A stretch of DNA of 64,000 nt from Chitinophagaceae bacterium (GTDB lineage: Bacteria > Bacteroidota > Bacteroidia > Chitinophagales > Chitinophagaceae): the NCBI GenBank assembly GCA_025360525.1, contig JANYCA010000012.1:1-64000 (forward strand). Reading direction: 5' to 3'. The translations under genes and the position numbers were made by a program. Below are positions 20,284-30,251 of the stretch, one piece after another; position 1 is the stretch's first letter, and each line of letters opens with the position of its first letter. A model generated the notes under the pieces. The model ran no database searches and was not told the origin of the DNA. It saw only the letters and a list, made by a program, of their open reading frames with translations.

Positions 20284-21474
20284 TTGCCTTATATGGATCC
20301 ATTTAATGTAATTAATAAAATAATTATTACCTGCAGCAACCGCATTGCGCCTTACCTGCAAAAAGAAACAGAAGAATTAGGGTATAAGCCAGTAAGAGTT
20401 TTTAAAACGGGCGTGGAGTTACAAGGCACTTTAAAGGATTGTATAAAACTTAACCTGAATCTGCTTTGTGCAAGCCAGGTGTTGTTTTTAGTGCATCAAT
20501 GCCAAGCCCCAACAGGCAACGATTTGTACAACGAAATGATTGATTTTGCATGGGAAAATATTATACCTGCTGATGGGTTTTTTTCCATCACCAGCAATGT
20601 GGATAATGATAGCATCAACAACAGTTTGTTTGCAAATGTAAAACTGAAAGATGCCATTGTTGACCGGTTCAGGAATCAAACAGGCAAGCGGCCAGATTCC
20701 GGATCTGCTTTAGATAAAACAGTTATTCATTTATATTGGAAAGAAGATGCTGCAGAAATATTCATTGATACTTCCGGCGAAACATTATCCAAACATGGAT
20801 ACCGGAAAATACCTGGCAAAGCGCCCATGCTGGAAGCGCTTGCTGCAGCAACTCTACTGGCCACTAAATGGGATCGTAAAGCTCCCTTTATTAACCCCAT
20901 GTGCGGATCATCTACCCTTGCCATAGAAGCTGCGTTATTGGCCACCAACAGAAAGCCTGGGTTATATAGAAATAATTATGCCTTTATGCACCTGGTTGGT
21001 TACAATCAATTGATGTATGAAACAGAAAAGCAACAGTTGCACAACATGATTACCGAAGTTCCGGGGTTAAAAATTATAGCTACTGATATTAGCCAGGATG
21101 CCATCAATATTTCTAAAATAAATGCAGAAGCTGCTGGCGTAGAAAAGTTGATTGATTTTGCTGTAGGTGATTTTGAAACAACTACAGTACCGGAAAATGA
21201 AGCAGGTGTTGTTTTTTTTAATCCTGAATATGGAGATCGTTTAGGTGAAGAAACTGCATTGCAGGTTACCTACAAGCGCATGGGCGATTTTATGAAACAA
21301 CAATGCAAGGGCTACACCGGGTATATATTTACAGGCAACCTGGAACTTGCTAAAAAAATAGGATTGAAAGCAAGCAGGCGTATAGAATTTTATACCAGCA
21401 AAATTGACTGCCGCTTACTGGAATATGACTTATACAGCGGAAGCAGGCAGAAAGATGTAGGATTAATGATTTAG
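20284..21474 (+). CDS. THUMP-domain class I SAM-dependent RNA methyltransferase (RlmL/YcbY N-terminal-like)
   Basis: HLYWKEDAAEIFIDTSGETLSKHGYRKIPGKAPMLEALAAATLL, PFINPMCGSSTLAIEAALLA, FFNPEYGDRLGEE. Confidence 0.9.
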   Translation: MPYMDPFNVINKIIITCSNRIAPYLQKETEELGYKPVRVFKTGVELQGTLKDCIKLNLNLLCASQVLFLVHQCQAPTGNDLYNEMIDFAWENIIPADGFFSITSNVDNDSINNSLFANVKLKDAIVDRFRNQTGKRPDSGSALDKTVIHLYWKEDAAEIFIDTSGETLSKHGYRKIPGKAPMLEALAAATLLATKWDRKAPFINPMCGSSTLAIEAALLATNRKPGLYRNNYAFMHLVGYNQLMYETEKQQLHNMITEVPGLKIIATDISQDAINISKINAEAAGVEKLIDFAVGDFETTTVPENEAGVVFFNPEYGDRLGEETALQVTYKRMGDFMKQQCKGYTGYIFTGNLELAKKIGLKASRRIEFYTSKIDCRLLEYDLYSGSRQKDVGLMI

Positions 21475-21488
21475 TTCGCATGCGTAGG

Positions 21489-21762
21489 ACCGGCCTTATA
21501 AAAAAGGCGTTAAGAAAATTTAAATGATTGTCGTTTAGAAATGAAATTAGTGTTACCAATGACTGGATTTGTTTTTAGCCGGTAAGTTGCACACCTGCCC
21601 GGTAATATTTTTCAGTTTGAGCTAATTTCATTTTAGACAACCATTTAAAATTTTACCCTTTTTTATACAGCCTTGATTTTTTTTGTTTCTTTTTTTTATC
21701 AAGAAAAAAAAGAAAATAGAGACTACCTATTTAGCAGATTGACTTTGCGAATTAAATAACAA
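21489..21762 (+). repeat. Structured intergenic repeat, copy A (long hairpin plus ATYAAG-loop hairpin)
   Basis: GGCCTTATAAAAAAGGCGTTAAGAAAATTTAAATGATTGTCG...GACAACCATTTAAAATTTTACCCTTTTTTATACAGCC, then TTTCTTTTTTTT-ATCAAG-AAAAAAAAGAAA. Confidence 0.85.
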
Positions 21763-21869
21763 TCCAGTAAAAATATTTTGTGAATTGAGATTTGTGATCT
21801 TGATCTATACCGATTAAACCAACCGAAACCGATTATTATAGTTTTTACAAAACCTAACAACAGCGTAAA

Positions 21870-22382
21870 ATGAAAGAACTTTTACAACAATTTGCCGGGC
21901 ACAATGCCTGGGCAAATTTATTGATAACAGATACCGTTAAACAACTGCCGGAAGAAATTATAAAGGAGGAAATATTGAGTAGTTTTCCGTCGATTTTTAC
22001 AACAGTTTTACACTTGCTGGATGCTGAAAATATTTGGTGGCAACGAATAAAACTGCAGGAACATATACAAAGGCCAAGTGAAACTTTTACGGGTAATTTT
22101 GAAGAGTTACAAAAAACCTTACTGCAACAATCTGCACAATACGAGCAATGGGTTGCAGCCGCAAATGAATTTCAACTACAGCATGTATTTGCCTATCAGC
22201 GAAGCAAAACAGAACAGTGCAAACAACCGATAGCAGAAACTTTACTTCATATTTTTAATCACGGCAGTTTCCACAGGGGGCAGTTGGTTACATTACTGAG
22301 GCAGGCGAGGGTTACAATAATCCCATCGACAGATTTCAATTTGTACTTGAGGCAGCGGAAAAATCAATCCACTAAAAAATAA
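21870..22382 (+). CDS. DinB-like (DUF664/YfiT) family protein
   Basis: QFAGHNAWANLLITDTVKQLP, HLLDAENIWWQRI, LLHIFNHGSFHRGQLVTLLRQ. Confidence 0.88.
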   Translation: MKELLQQFAGHNAWANLLITDTVKQLPEEIIKEEILSSFPSIFTTVLHLLDAENIWWQRIKLQEHIQRPSETFTGNFEELQKTLLQQSAQYEQWVAAANEFQLQHVFAYQRSKTEQCKQPIAETLLHIFNHGSFHRGQLVTLLRQARVTIIPSTDFNLYLRQRKNQSTKK

Positions 22383-22409
22383 AAAGTGCCCGTTGTTGTA
22401 GGCACTTTT
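22381..22409 (+). terminator. Intrinsic terminator after the dinB-like gene
   Basis: AAAAAGTGCCcgttgttgtaGGCACTTTTA, 9-10 bp stem. Confidence 0.65.
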
Positions 22410-22433
22410 AAATAAAGTTTAATGAGAAACAGT

Positions 22434-23168
22434 TTAATTCCTGCTTCTTCCCAGGTAAATCATTATGTATTGTGCCAGCATTGCAACAGAAGCCAAGGCA
22501 GCCACCACGTAAGTTAACGCCGCCCATTTTAAGGCATCCGCTGCCTGGTCATGCTCTTTGTTGCGGGTAATATTGGAAGTATTTAACCAGTTTAATGCCC
22601 TGTTGGATGCATCAAATTCTACCGGTAAAGTAACCAGGGAAAATAAAGTGGTTATGGCAAAAAGAACGATGCCAAACAACAGCAACGTTTGGTTACCACC
22701 GCCAAATCCCAAAATGCCGAGCCCTGCAATAATTACCCATTGCGAAAGCGTTGTACTAATTTGAACAACCGGCACCAGCCTGCTCCGCAGCATCAACATG
22801 GAGTAAGCCGTTGCATGCTGCACCGCATGGCCACATTCGTGGGAAGCTATTGCAGCAGCAGAAACATTTATGCCTGTGTACACTTCTGTACTAAGATTGA
22901 CCGTTTTATTAATAGGGTTGTAATGATCGGATAAAAACCCCGGTACAGATGTAACCTGCACATCATAAATACCACTGTCTTTCAGCATTTTTTCGGCTAC
23001 TTCTTTGCCACTTAAGCCAGATGAGGTTGGCACTTCACTGTATTCTTTAAACTTACTTTTCAATCGTTTTTGCACTATTATACCAATCACCATAAATAGT
23101 ACAGAGATTAATATCATTCCCATTGTCATAAATATATTTTTTTGAAGAATATACAAATGATAAGCCAA
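22434..23168 (-). CDS. Zinc metallopeptidase, YugP family
   Basis: SGKEVAEKMLKDSGIYDVQVTSVPGFLSDHYNPINKTVNLS, ASHECGHAVQHATAYSMLMLRSRLVPVVQ (HExxH-like HECGH), EFDASNRALNWL. Confidence 0.92.
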   Translation of the reverse strand: MAYHLYILQKNIFMTMGMILISVLFMVIGIIVQKRLKSKFKEYSEVPTSSGLSGKEVAEKMLKDSGIYDVQVTSVPGFLSDHYNPINKTVNLSTEVYTGINVSAAAIASHECGHAVQHATAYSMLMLRSRLVPVVQISTTLSQWVIIAGLGILGFGGGNQTLLLFGIVLFAITTLFSLVTLPVEFDASNRALNWLNTSNITRNKEHDQAADALKWAALTYVVAALASVAMLAQYIMIYLGRSRN

Positions 23169-23223
23169 TGTAAATGGCTGTCAAAAAGACAATTTTTATA
23201 TTTAACCAAGTGTTATCGTTAAA

Positions 23224-23256
23224 TTAAAAAAACACCCGGACTTACTGTTGGGTGCT
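23224..23256 (-). terminator. Intrinsic terminator after fumC
   Basis: Minus strand: GCACCCaacagtaagtccGGGTGTTTTTTTAATTT. Confidence 0.6.
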
Positions 23257-23284
23257 GCATAAATTGTACGCTGTAAAAAAGTGC

Positions 23285-24685
23285 TTAATCAAGTTTACCC
23301 ACCATCTCTGCAGGAATTACCCAGGCATCAAAATCCTCGGGAGTTACGAATCCCAACTTTACTGCCATCTCTTTTAAAGTAGTGCCTTCCTTATGTGCTT
23401 TCTGTGCAATTTCAGCAGCTTTGTAATAGCCAATTTTTGTATTGAGCGATGTTACCAGCATTAAACTATTATCAACATGCTTTTTAATATTGGCTTCAAT
23501 GGGCGCCAGGCCTATAGCACATTTATCATTGAAACTTACACACCCATCGCCGATTAATCTTGCACTGTGTAAGAAATTAAAAATCATCACAGGTTTAAAC
23601 ACATTTAGTTCAAAATGACCCATACTGCCGCCGATTCCAATGGCAACATCATTGCCCATTACCTGTGCAGCAATCATGGTGAGTGCTTCGCATTGTGTAG
23701 GGTTTACTTTGCCCGGCATGATGGAAGATCCAGGTTCATTATCAGGTATAAATATTTCGCCAATACCACTCCGTGGGCCACTGGATAACATGCGGATATC
23801 GTTGGCAATTTTCATTAAACTTACTGCCACAGTTTTTAATGCGCCGTGCGCTTCCACGATGGCATCATGTGCTGCCAATGCTTCAAATTTATTTTCAGCA
23901 GTTATAAAAGGCAGGCCTGTTAATATTGCAATGTGCTGTGCTACATTTTCTGAATAGTTGGGTGGTGTGTTAATACCCGTTCCAACTGCAGTGCCGCCTA
24001 ACGCCAGTTCACTTAAATGAGCGAGGGTATTTTTAATTGCTTTTAATCCATGGTTTAGCTGGCTTACATAACCGCTAAACTCCTGCCCTACGGTTAACGG
24101 TGTTGCATCCATAAAATGCGTACGGCCAATCTTAACCACTTTCATAAAAGCAGTACTTTTTTCCTGCAAAGTATCTCTTAGTTTTTCGATACCGGGAATG
24201 GTTGTTTCCATCAAAATTTTGTAAGCTGCAATGTGCATGGCTGTAGGAAAAGTATCATTGCTGCTTTGTGATTTGTTTACATCATCGTTGGGATGCAAAA
24301 ACTTTTCTTTATCTGCCAGGGTGCCACCATGTAACACATGGCCACGATAAGCCACCACTTCATTCACATTCATATTGCTTTGGGTACCGCTGCCTGTTTG
24401 CCACACCACCAACGGAAAATAATCATTTAGTTTATCTGCTACTATTTCATCGCACACTTTACCAATCAGGTCACTTTTTTCCTGCGATAAAATACCTGCA
24501 TCCAGGTTGGTAAGTGCTGCTGCTTTTTTTAGATAAGCAAACGCCTTGATGATTTCTTTGGGCATTTTGTTTATGTCCTGGGCTATTTTAAAATTATCGA
24601 TGCTGCGTTGGGTTTGTGCTCCATAATAGGCATCCACAGGTACTTTTACTTCTCCCATGGTATCTTTTTCAATTCTGTAGTTCAT
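23285..24685 (-). CDS. fumC: Class II fumarate hydratase
   Basis: [60 protein letters not shown]. Confidence 0.96.
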   Translation of the reverse strand: MNYRIEKDTMGEVKVPVDAYYGAQTQRSIDNFKIAQDINKMPKEIIKAFAYLKKAAALTNLDAGILSQEKSDLIGKVCDEIVADKLNDYFPLVVWQTGSGTQSNMNVNEVVAYRGHVLHGGTLADKEKFLHPNDDVNKSQSSNDTFPTAMHIAAYKILMETTIPGIEKLRDTLQEKSTAFMKVVKIGRTHFMDATPLTVGQEFSGYVSQLNHGLKAIKNTLAHLSELALGGTAVGTGINTPPNYSENVAQHIAILTGLPFITAENKFEALAAHDAIVEAHGALKTVAVSLMKIANDIRMLSSGPRSGIGEIFIPDNEPGSSIMPGKVNPTQCEALTMIAAQVMGNDVAIGIGGSMGHFELNVFKPVMIFNFLHSARLIGDGCVSFNDKCAIGLAPIEANIKKHVDNSLMLVTSLNTKIGYYKAAEIAQKAHKEGTTLKEMAVKLGFVTPEDFDAWVIPAEMVGKLD

Positions 24686-24815
24686 ATTTTTGGTTTTAGA
24701 TTTTGTATGATTGGAGAGCTTTGAACTTTGAGCTGTAAGCTATAAGCCGTGATATATAATATTTTCTCTTGCTCGCAGCTCTTAGCTCAACGGCCTGTTG
24801 TCACTCAAAGCTTTT

Positions 24816-25595
24816 TTATTTCGCAACAAAAATCGGTTTCCTCTTTTGTAAAAAAGCACTTGTTCCCTCCTTCATATCCACGGTATCAAAGCATTCACCG
24901 AAGGCCTTAATCTCCTCTTCAAATCCATTTTTATTTTCATCAAATACTGCATTGGTTGTTTCAATACATTTTGCAACGGCTATTGGGGCTTTGGAATTTA
25001 TTACCTGCAATAATGATTTCGCCTTATCCAATAATTCTTCCGGCGGCACTACATAATTTACCAACCCGTATCTTAACGCAGCAGCAGCGTCGATGATGCT
25101 GGCACTGATAAGTAATTCTAATGCTCTTCCCTTTCCAATTAACTGGGTAAGCCTTTGGGTACCGCCATAGCCAGGTATCAAACCAAGGTTAACTTCCGGT
25201 TGTCCAAATTTGGCATTGTCGCTCGCAATACGAAAGTGACAAGCCATTGCCAGTTCGCACCCGCCGCCCAATGCAAACCCATTTACAGCTGCAATAATTG
25301 GCTTTTTGCTATGTTCAATTTTGAAGAAAATATCCTGACCTCTTTTTGCGAGTGCCATCGCCGATTCTTTTGTAAGTCCGGCAAACTCGGTAATATCCGC
25401 ACCCGCAACAAATGCTTTTGCTCCGGAGCCGGTGATGATGGCAGATTTAATTGCCGGATTATTATTTACCTCATCAACTGCATTGCTAATATCTGTAAAT
25501 ACGGCTGCATTCAATGCATTTAATTTGTCGGGCCGGTTGATGGTGATGGTTAGTATACCATTTTCAAGCTGTGTAAGTAAAGTAGAGTAAGTCAT
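24816..25595 (-). CDS. Enoyl-CoA hydratase/isomerase (crotonase) family protein
   Basis: ITINRPDKLNALNAAVF, KPIIAAVNGFALGGGCELAMACHFRIAS, FGQPEVNLGLIPGYGGTQRLTQLIGKGRALELLI. Confidence 0.94.
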   Translation of the reverse strand: MTYSTLLTQLENGILTITINRPDKLNALNAAVFTDISNAVDEVNNNPAIKSAIITGSGAKAFVAGADITEFAGLTKESAMALAKRGQDIFFKIEHSKKPIIAAVNGFALGGGCELAMACHFRIASDNAKFGQPEVNLGLIPGYGGTQRLTQLIGKGRALELLISASIIDAAAALRYGLVNYVVPPEELLDKAKSLLQVINSKAPIAVAKCIETTNAVFDENKNGFEEEIKAFGECFDTVDMKEGTSAFLQKRKPIFVAK

Positions 25596-25600
25596 ATATT

Positions 25601-26074
25601 TTATTGACGGTTACGTAATTTTTCCAGTTGAGAGATATCCCATAAATCTTTAGGTCTTCTTGCAAACAGCTTCATTTCTTTTAAAAAATTGTATGGTACC
25701 AGGTTCATAAACAAGCCGGGAGTTATCTCAAAAATATTTTTGTTTTTTTCCGCTTCAACAAAGGAGATTGTGTGATGAACAACTGTAAGGACATCAATAT
25801 CGCTTCCATCAGATCCCAAGCTGCCAACAAAGGGAAGTGTGAAATCTTCTTCATACAATGGTGCTACCTCTCTTTCGGAATATTTCATACATAACAGGGT
25901 GTTTATAAATAGAAGCTTATTCTCATTTGTTGGTGCAATCCATACATCTAAATCATCTGTGTTTCTGTTATATCCATAATAATTTACTGCATAACCACCT
26001 ATCAACATATACCTCAGCTTGTTTTGCTGAGCACATTGTAGAAATAACAAGAATTCATTATTTAGAATATCCAT
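25601..26074 (-). CDS. Nucleotidyltransferase-fold protein (DUF6036/AbiEii-like)
   Basis: YMLIGGYAVNYYGYNRNTDDLDVWIAP: GG and DD(L)D nucleotidyltransferase signature. Confidence 0.75.
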   Translation of the reverse strand: MDILNNEFLLFLQCAQQNKLRYMLIGGYAVNYYGYNRNTDDLDVWIAPTNENKLLFINTLLCMKYSEREVAPLYEEDFTLPFVGSLGSDGSDIDVLTVVHHTISFVEAEKNKNIFEITPGLFMNLVPYNFLKEMKLFARRPKDLWDISQLEKLRNRQ

Positions 26075-26252
26075 TTTTTTGAATAATTATTCTTCTTGTA
26101 TTGTTGACAGGGGGATGTAAAAGCAGGTTTATTTTTTGCATTCGGAGCAAATTTCTAAACCGTTCCACAGTTGTACTGTTCAGCATCTTATTTGTGTAAA
26201 ACCGCTCCTGTTCTTCAAACGACCTAAATATTTGAATTCTTTTTTCTTCCAT
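26058..26252 (-). CDS. Small protein (64 aa) overlapping the downstream nucleotidyltransferase gene
   Basis: MEEKRIQIFRSFEEQERFYTNKMLNSTTVERFRNLLRMQ...; resembles short proteins often encoded next to nucleotidyltransferases; 17-bp gene overlap. Confidence 0.6.
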   Translation of the reverse strand: MEEKRIQIFRSFEEQERFYTNKMLNSTTVERFRNLLRMQKINLLLHPPVNNTRRIIIQKNGYSK

Positions 26253-26260
26253 ACAAAAAA

Positions 26261-26668
26261 TTAAAAATCACGGTTTTCTTTTACCCATTCGGTAATATAA
26301 CCTGCAATATCGGTAGTGGTGGTACCGGGGGGAAATAATTTACCTACCCCCATCTTATTAAGTTCCTGCATATCTTCATCAGGTATAATACCTCCACCTG
26401 TTAGCAGCACATCGTTCATTTCTTTTTCCTTCATCAGTTTTATTACTTTGGGAAATACCGTATTATGAGCACCGCTTAAAATACTGATACCAATGGCATC
26501 TACATCTTCCTGCAACGCAGCATTTACAACCATTTCGGGTGTTTGGCGCAGCCCGGTATAGATAACTTCCATACCAGCATCCCGTAATGCAGTGGCTATT
26601 ATTTTGGCACCACGGTCGTGGCCATCCAATCCCACTTTTGCTACTAGTACTCTGATAGGTCTGCTCAT
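26261..26668 (-). CDS. Stand-alone cobalamin-binding domain protein (methylmalonyl-CoA mutase C-terminal type)
   Basis: [40 protein letters not shown] (DxHxxG) and [25 protein letters not shown]. Confidence 0.92.
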   Translation of the reverse strand: MSRPIRVLVAKVGLDGHDRGAKIIATALRDAGMEVIYTGLRQTPEMVVNAALQEDVDAIGISILSGAHNTVFPKVIKLMKEKEMNDVLLTGGGIIPDEDMQELNKMGVGKLFPPGTTTTDIAGYITEWVKENRDF

Positions 26669-26690
26669 AAATTGGTTATTTCAAAAAGTA

Positions 26691-28247
26691 TTATTGCAAT
26701 AATGACAAAGCATTTTCAATCCGGTTAATTGTTTCTTCTTTTCCAATCATTGCGGCAATTTCAAATACACCCGGACCAAATTTTCCCCCTACCAACATAA
26801 TTCTTAGAGGCCCCATTAATTCGCCTGGTTTTAATTGATTTACAGCTGCAATCTCCTTAAATTCCTTTTCCAATTCTGTATGCTCCCAACTATTTGTAAG
26901 TTGATAAGTTCTTATTAATTCCACAAAAAACAGGTTTTTGGGTTCATTCCATTTTGCCTTAATATCAGCAACATCAATACTGGCAGGTGGCTGAAAAAAG
27001 AAGCATCCCTGCGTATAGAAATCAGGCAATAATGTACAACGCCCTTTTACCAGGTTTAACACTTTTGTAAAATAAACGGCATCCGTTATCAACACACCTT
27101 TTGATTCAAAAATCACTTTTACCCTGTCCTCATAGTTACTAACGTCCAGTTTTTGAATCCACTCATGATTGTACCATTTAGCTTTTTCAAAATCGAATTT
27201 GGCTCCGCCTTTATGCACTTTTTCTATACTGAACTTTTCTATTAATTCGTCCAACGAAAAAATTTCCTGCTCGGTACCGTCATTCCAGCCAAGCACCACC
27301 AACAGGTTAATAAAAGCCTCTGGTAAAAAACCAATTTCTTTAAAACCTTTGGTACTTTCTTTGGTTGCCGGATCCTGCCAGTCCATTGCATACACCGGAA
27401 AGCCGAGCCGGTCTCCATCCCGTTTACTCAATTTGCCATTTCCGTCAGGCTTTAATATTAAAGGAAGATGCGCCCATTGCGGCATTGCATGCAAACCAAA
27501 CAAATGCTTCCATAATAAAATATGAACCGGTGCACTCGGCAACCATTCCTCCCCCCTGAAAGCATGGCTGATTTTCATTAAATAATCATCCACCACTACA
27601 GCAAGATGATAAGTTGGCATACCATCAGCTTTTAATAAAACCTTATCATCTACATTGTTGCTGTCAAATTCAATATCGCCCCTTATCATATCCGTAAAAG
27701 GAATTACCTCATTTGCATTTATTTTTATCCTGATTACGTACGGCGTTCCTTTAGCCAACAACGCTTGTGTTTCATCAGGGAGTAACCGCAACGAATTATT
27801 CATTTGCATGCGTATGTTTTGGTCGTATTGCAAACTGCTGCTACCACTCGCTTTTAGTTTTTCCCTCATAGCATCGAGGTCATCTGTAGTATCAAAAGCA
27901 TAGTAGGCATGCCCCTCTTTTACCAATTGCTCTCCATATTGCCGATACATTTCTTTTCTTTCACTTTGCCTGTACGGTGCATACTCACCGCCATGCAGCA
28001 CACTTTCATCGGGTGTTAGGCCGCACCAGTGTAAACATTTAAAAATATAATCTTCTGCTCCTTCCACAAATCGTGACTGGTCGGTATCTTCCACCCTTAC
28101 TATAAAATCACCACCATGTTTTTTTGCAAATAAATAATTGAACAAAACGGTTCGTACACCGCCTAAGTGCAGCCCTCCTGTTGGGCTTGGGGCAAATCTT
28201 ACTCGTACTTTATTAACCATATTGTAAAGATACAAGCCATCTGCCAC
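26691..28247 (-). CDS. gltX: Glutamyl-tRNA synthetase
   Basis: VRVRFAPSPTGGLHLGGVRTVLFNYLFAKKHGGDFIVRVEDTD and KLSKRDGD. Confidence 0.96.
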   Translation of the reverse strand: MADGLYLYNMVNKVRVRFAPSPTGGLHLGGVRTVLFNYLFAKKHGGDFIVRVEDTDQSRFVEGAEDYIFKCLHWCGLTPDESVLHGGEYAPYRQSERKEMYRQYGEQLVKEGHAYYAFDTTDDLDAMREKLKASGSSSLQYDQNIRMQMNNSLRLLPDETQALLAKGTPYVIRIKINANEVIPFTDMIRGDIEFDSNNVDDKVLLKADGMPTYHLAVVVDDYLMKISHAFRGEEWLPSAPVHILLWKHLFGLHAMPQWAHLPLILKPDGNGKLSKRDGDRLGFPVYAMDWQDPATKESTKGFKEIGFLPEAFINLLVVLGWNDGTEQEIFSLDELIEKFSIEKVHKGGAKFDFEKAKWYNHEWIQKLDVSNYEDRVKVIFESKGVLITDAVYFTKVLNLVKGRCTLLPDFYTQGCFFFQPPASIDVADIKAKWNEPKNLFFVELIRTYQLTNSWEHTELEKEFKEIAAVNQLKPGELMGPLRIMLVGGKFGPGVFEIAAMIGKEETINRIENALSLLQ

Positions 28248-28280
28248 CTCCCCAACAATAACTAATTCGTAATTTGCCGT

Positions 28281-28910
28281 ATGTTGTATCTGGTAAAAAC
28301 ACCTTGGTGGTTACAAAAACTTTACCCGGAATGTACCTGGCAAATGCCTGGTAAAGAAAAAATAATCTATCTGAGTTTTGATGACGGCCCTCACCCATCT
28401 GCAACTTCGTTTGCATTAGATGAGTTAAAAAAATATGAGGCGAAGGGTACTTTTTTTTGCATCGGAAAAAACGTGGAGTCAAATGCAACTTTGTACGAAA
28501 GGATCTTGGATGAAGGGCATGCCGTGGGTAACCATACTCACCAGCATTTAAACGGATGGCAAACCCCCAAAGATGACTACCTGCAAGATATTGCTGATGC
28601 AGGCAAATTAATCAGGTCGGATTTATTCAGACCCCCGTATGGGAAAGTTACGAAGGCACAATTAAAGAACTTGTCGGAACTACCTTACCAATTGTCGCCT
28701 ATAATGTGGACGGTGTTAAGCGGAGATTTTGATAACAGTTTATCTAAAGAAAAATGCCTGAAAAATGTACTTAATAAAAGCACCAAAGGATCAATTATTG
28801 TATTTCATGATAGCGAGAAAGCTTTTAAAAAACTACAATTTGTTTTACCACAAGTCTTGCTTTACTTTACTGAAAAGGGATATCAATTTAAATCGATAAA
28901 AATAAAATGA
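28281..28910 (+). CDS. Polysaccharide deacetylase (NodB-domain) family protein
   Basis: IIYLSFDDGPHPSATSFALDELKKYEAKGTFFCIGKNVE, HAVGNHTHQHLNGW, LFRPPYGKV. Confidence 0.94.
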   Translation: MLYLVKTPWWLQKLYPECTWQMPGKEKIIYLSFDDGPHPSATSFALDELKKYEAKGTFFCIGKNVESNATLYERILDEGHAVGNHTHQHLNGWQTPKDDYLQDIADAGKLIRSDLFRPPYGKVTKAQLKNLSELPYQLSPIMWTVLSGDFDNSLSKEKCLKNVLNKSTKGSIIVFHDSEKAFKKLQFVLPQVLLYFTEKGYQFKSIKIK

Positions 28911-28956
28911 AAAGAATTCGGGGAGAGGGAAACTGGAAAGTTAGGTGCAAAAAATT

Positions 28957-28986
28957 GGGCCTGAGTAGAAACTCTGGCCCGTTTTT
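28957..28986 (+). terminator. Intrinsic terminator after the polysaccharide deacetylase gene
   Basis: GGGCCTGAGTagaaACTCTGGCCCGTTTTT; 10-bp stem with one mismatch. Confidence 0.7.
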
Positions 28987-29217
28987 AATCCGTACCCTAT
29001 GAAAACTGTTTGCAAAGTACATTAATTTTTGAACTTGCCAAATAAATTGTTAGATATTTTTTTATTTCGAAATATTACAGCTTAAACAAACCAAATAATT
29101 GGTGCTGATGAAGAAACCCTCTATTTGCAAACAAATTTAAGTGCCACTTTAACTGCGTAAATGGTTACTTTTATCGGTTTTGTGCCATTATTAATTAGAA
29201 AAAGATTGACTACCAAA

Positions 29218-29985
29218 ATGGATTTAATAGACACACATTGCCATCTTTATGACGAGCAATTGATTCCTGATATTGAAGCAGTTATGGAACGAGCAGTTGC
29301 GGCTGGTGTTCAAAAGTTTTACCTGCCGGCCATCGACAGTACTACCACGGCTGCTATGTTATCGCTCGAAGAAAAATTCCCTGGCAAATGCCTGGCTATG
29401 ATGGGCCTGCATCCTTGCCATGTAAAAGAGAATTTTAAAATAGAACTTGAAATGGCAGCCGATTGGTTAACCAAAAGAAAATTTGCAGCAATAGGAGAAA
29501 TTGGCCTTGACTATTACTGGGATACCAGTTTTGTAAAAGAACAGCAGGAAGCATTTAGAATGCAGATAGAGTGGTCGATACAATACGATTTACCGATTGT
29601 AATTCATACCCGTAATGCCATGCAGGAAACCATTAACATCGTAAAAGAATATACATCTAAAGGCGTAAGAGGGATTTTTCATTGTTTTGGAGGTAGTTAC
29701 GAAACTGCCAAAGAAATAATAAAAGCCGGTTTTTACCTTGGTATCGGAGGAGTATTAACCTACAAAAAAGCCGGACTTGCAGAAGTATTACTGCAAATAG
29801 ACATGGCACACCTTGTTTTAGAAACCGATTCGCCTTATTTAACCCCAGTTCCTTTTAGAGGCAAGCGAAATGAAAGCAGTTATCTTTCCTACATAACCGC
29901 AAAGCTTGCGGAAGTAAAAAATATTTCGCAGGAGGAAGTTGCTGCCATCACAACCGCCAATGCCCAAAAAATATTCGGCTTATAA
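29218..29985 (+). CDS. TatD-family DNase/metal-dependent hydrolase
   Basis: [46 protein letters not shown]-type block, [30 protein letters not shown]. Start chosen at MDLIDTHCH. Confidence 0.94.
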   Translation: MDLIDTHCHLYDEQLIPDIEAVMERAVAAGVQKFYLPAIDSTTTAAMLSLEEKFPGKCLAMMGLHPCHVKENFKIELEMAADWLTKRKFAAIGEIGLDYYWDTSFVKEQQEAFRMQIEWSIQYDLPIVIHTRNAMQETINIVKEYTSKGVRGIFHCFGGSYETAKEIIKAGFYLGIGGVLTYKKAGLAEVLLQIDMAHLVLETDSPYLTPVPFRGKRNESSYLSYITAKLAEVKNISQEEVAAITTANAQKIFGL

Positions 29986-30020
29986 ATGTTGAACCTGTAT
30001 TTTTGCCGTCCGGTAAAAAT

Positions 30021-30110
30021 GGAGACGTGTCCGAGTGGTTGAAGGAGCACGCCTGGAAAGTGTGTATATGGGAAACTGTATCAAGGGTTCGAATCCCTTC
30101 GTCTCCGCCA
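30021..30110 (+). tRNA. tRNA-Ser (anticodon GGA), CCA encoded
   Basis: GGAGACG acceptor pairs with CGTCTCC; anticodon loop CTGGAAA flanked by CACGC/GTGTG; long variable arm; GGTTCGAATCC T-arm; terminal CCA. Confidence 0.95.
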
Positions 30111-30122
30111 AAAAAATATTTT

Positions 30123-30157
30123 AAACCTGAAATCGCAAATGGTTTCTGGTTTTTTTA
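30123..30157 (+). terminator. Intrinsic terminator after tRNA-Ser
   Basis: AAACCtGAAAtcgcaaatggTTTCtGGTTTTTTT. Confidence 0.55.
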
Positions 30158-30251
30158 TGCGACTAAGTGTTAGAAAATAACTTTGACTTCATTTGATTGC
30201 TTTTACGAAAATATCACATTGATAAAAAGTAAGGCTTTATTAAATACAGGT

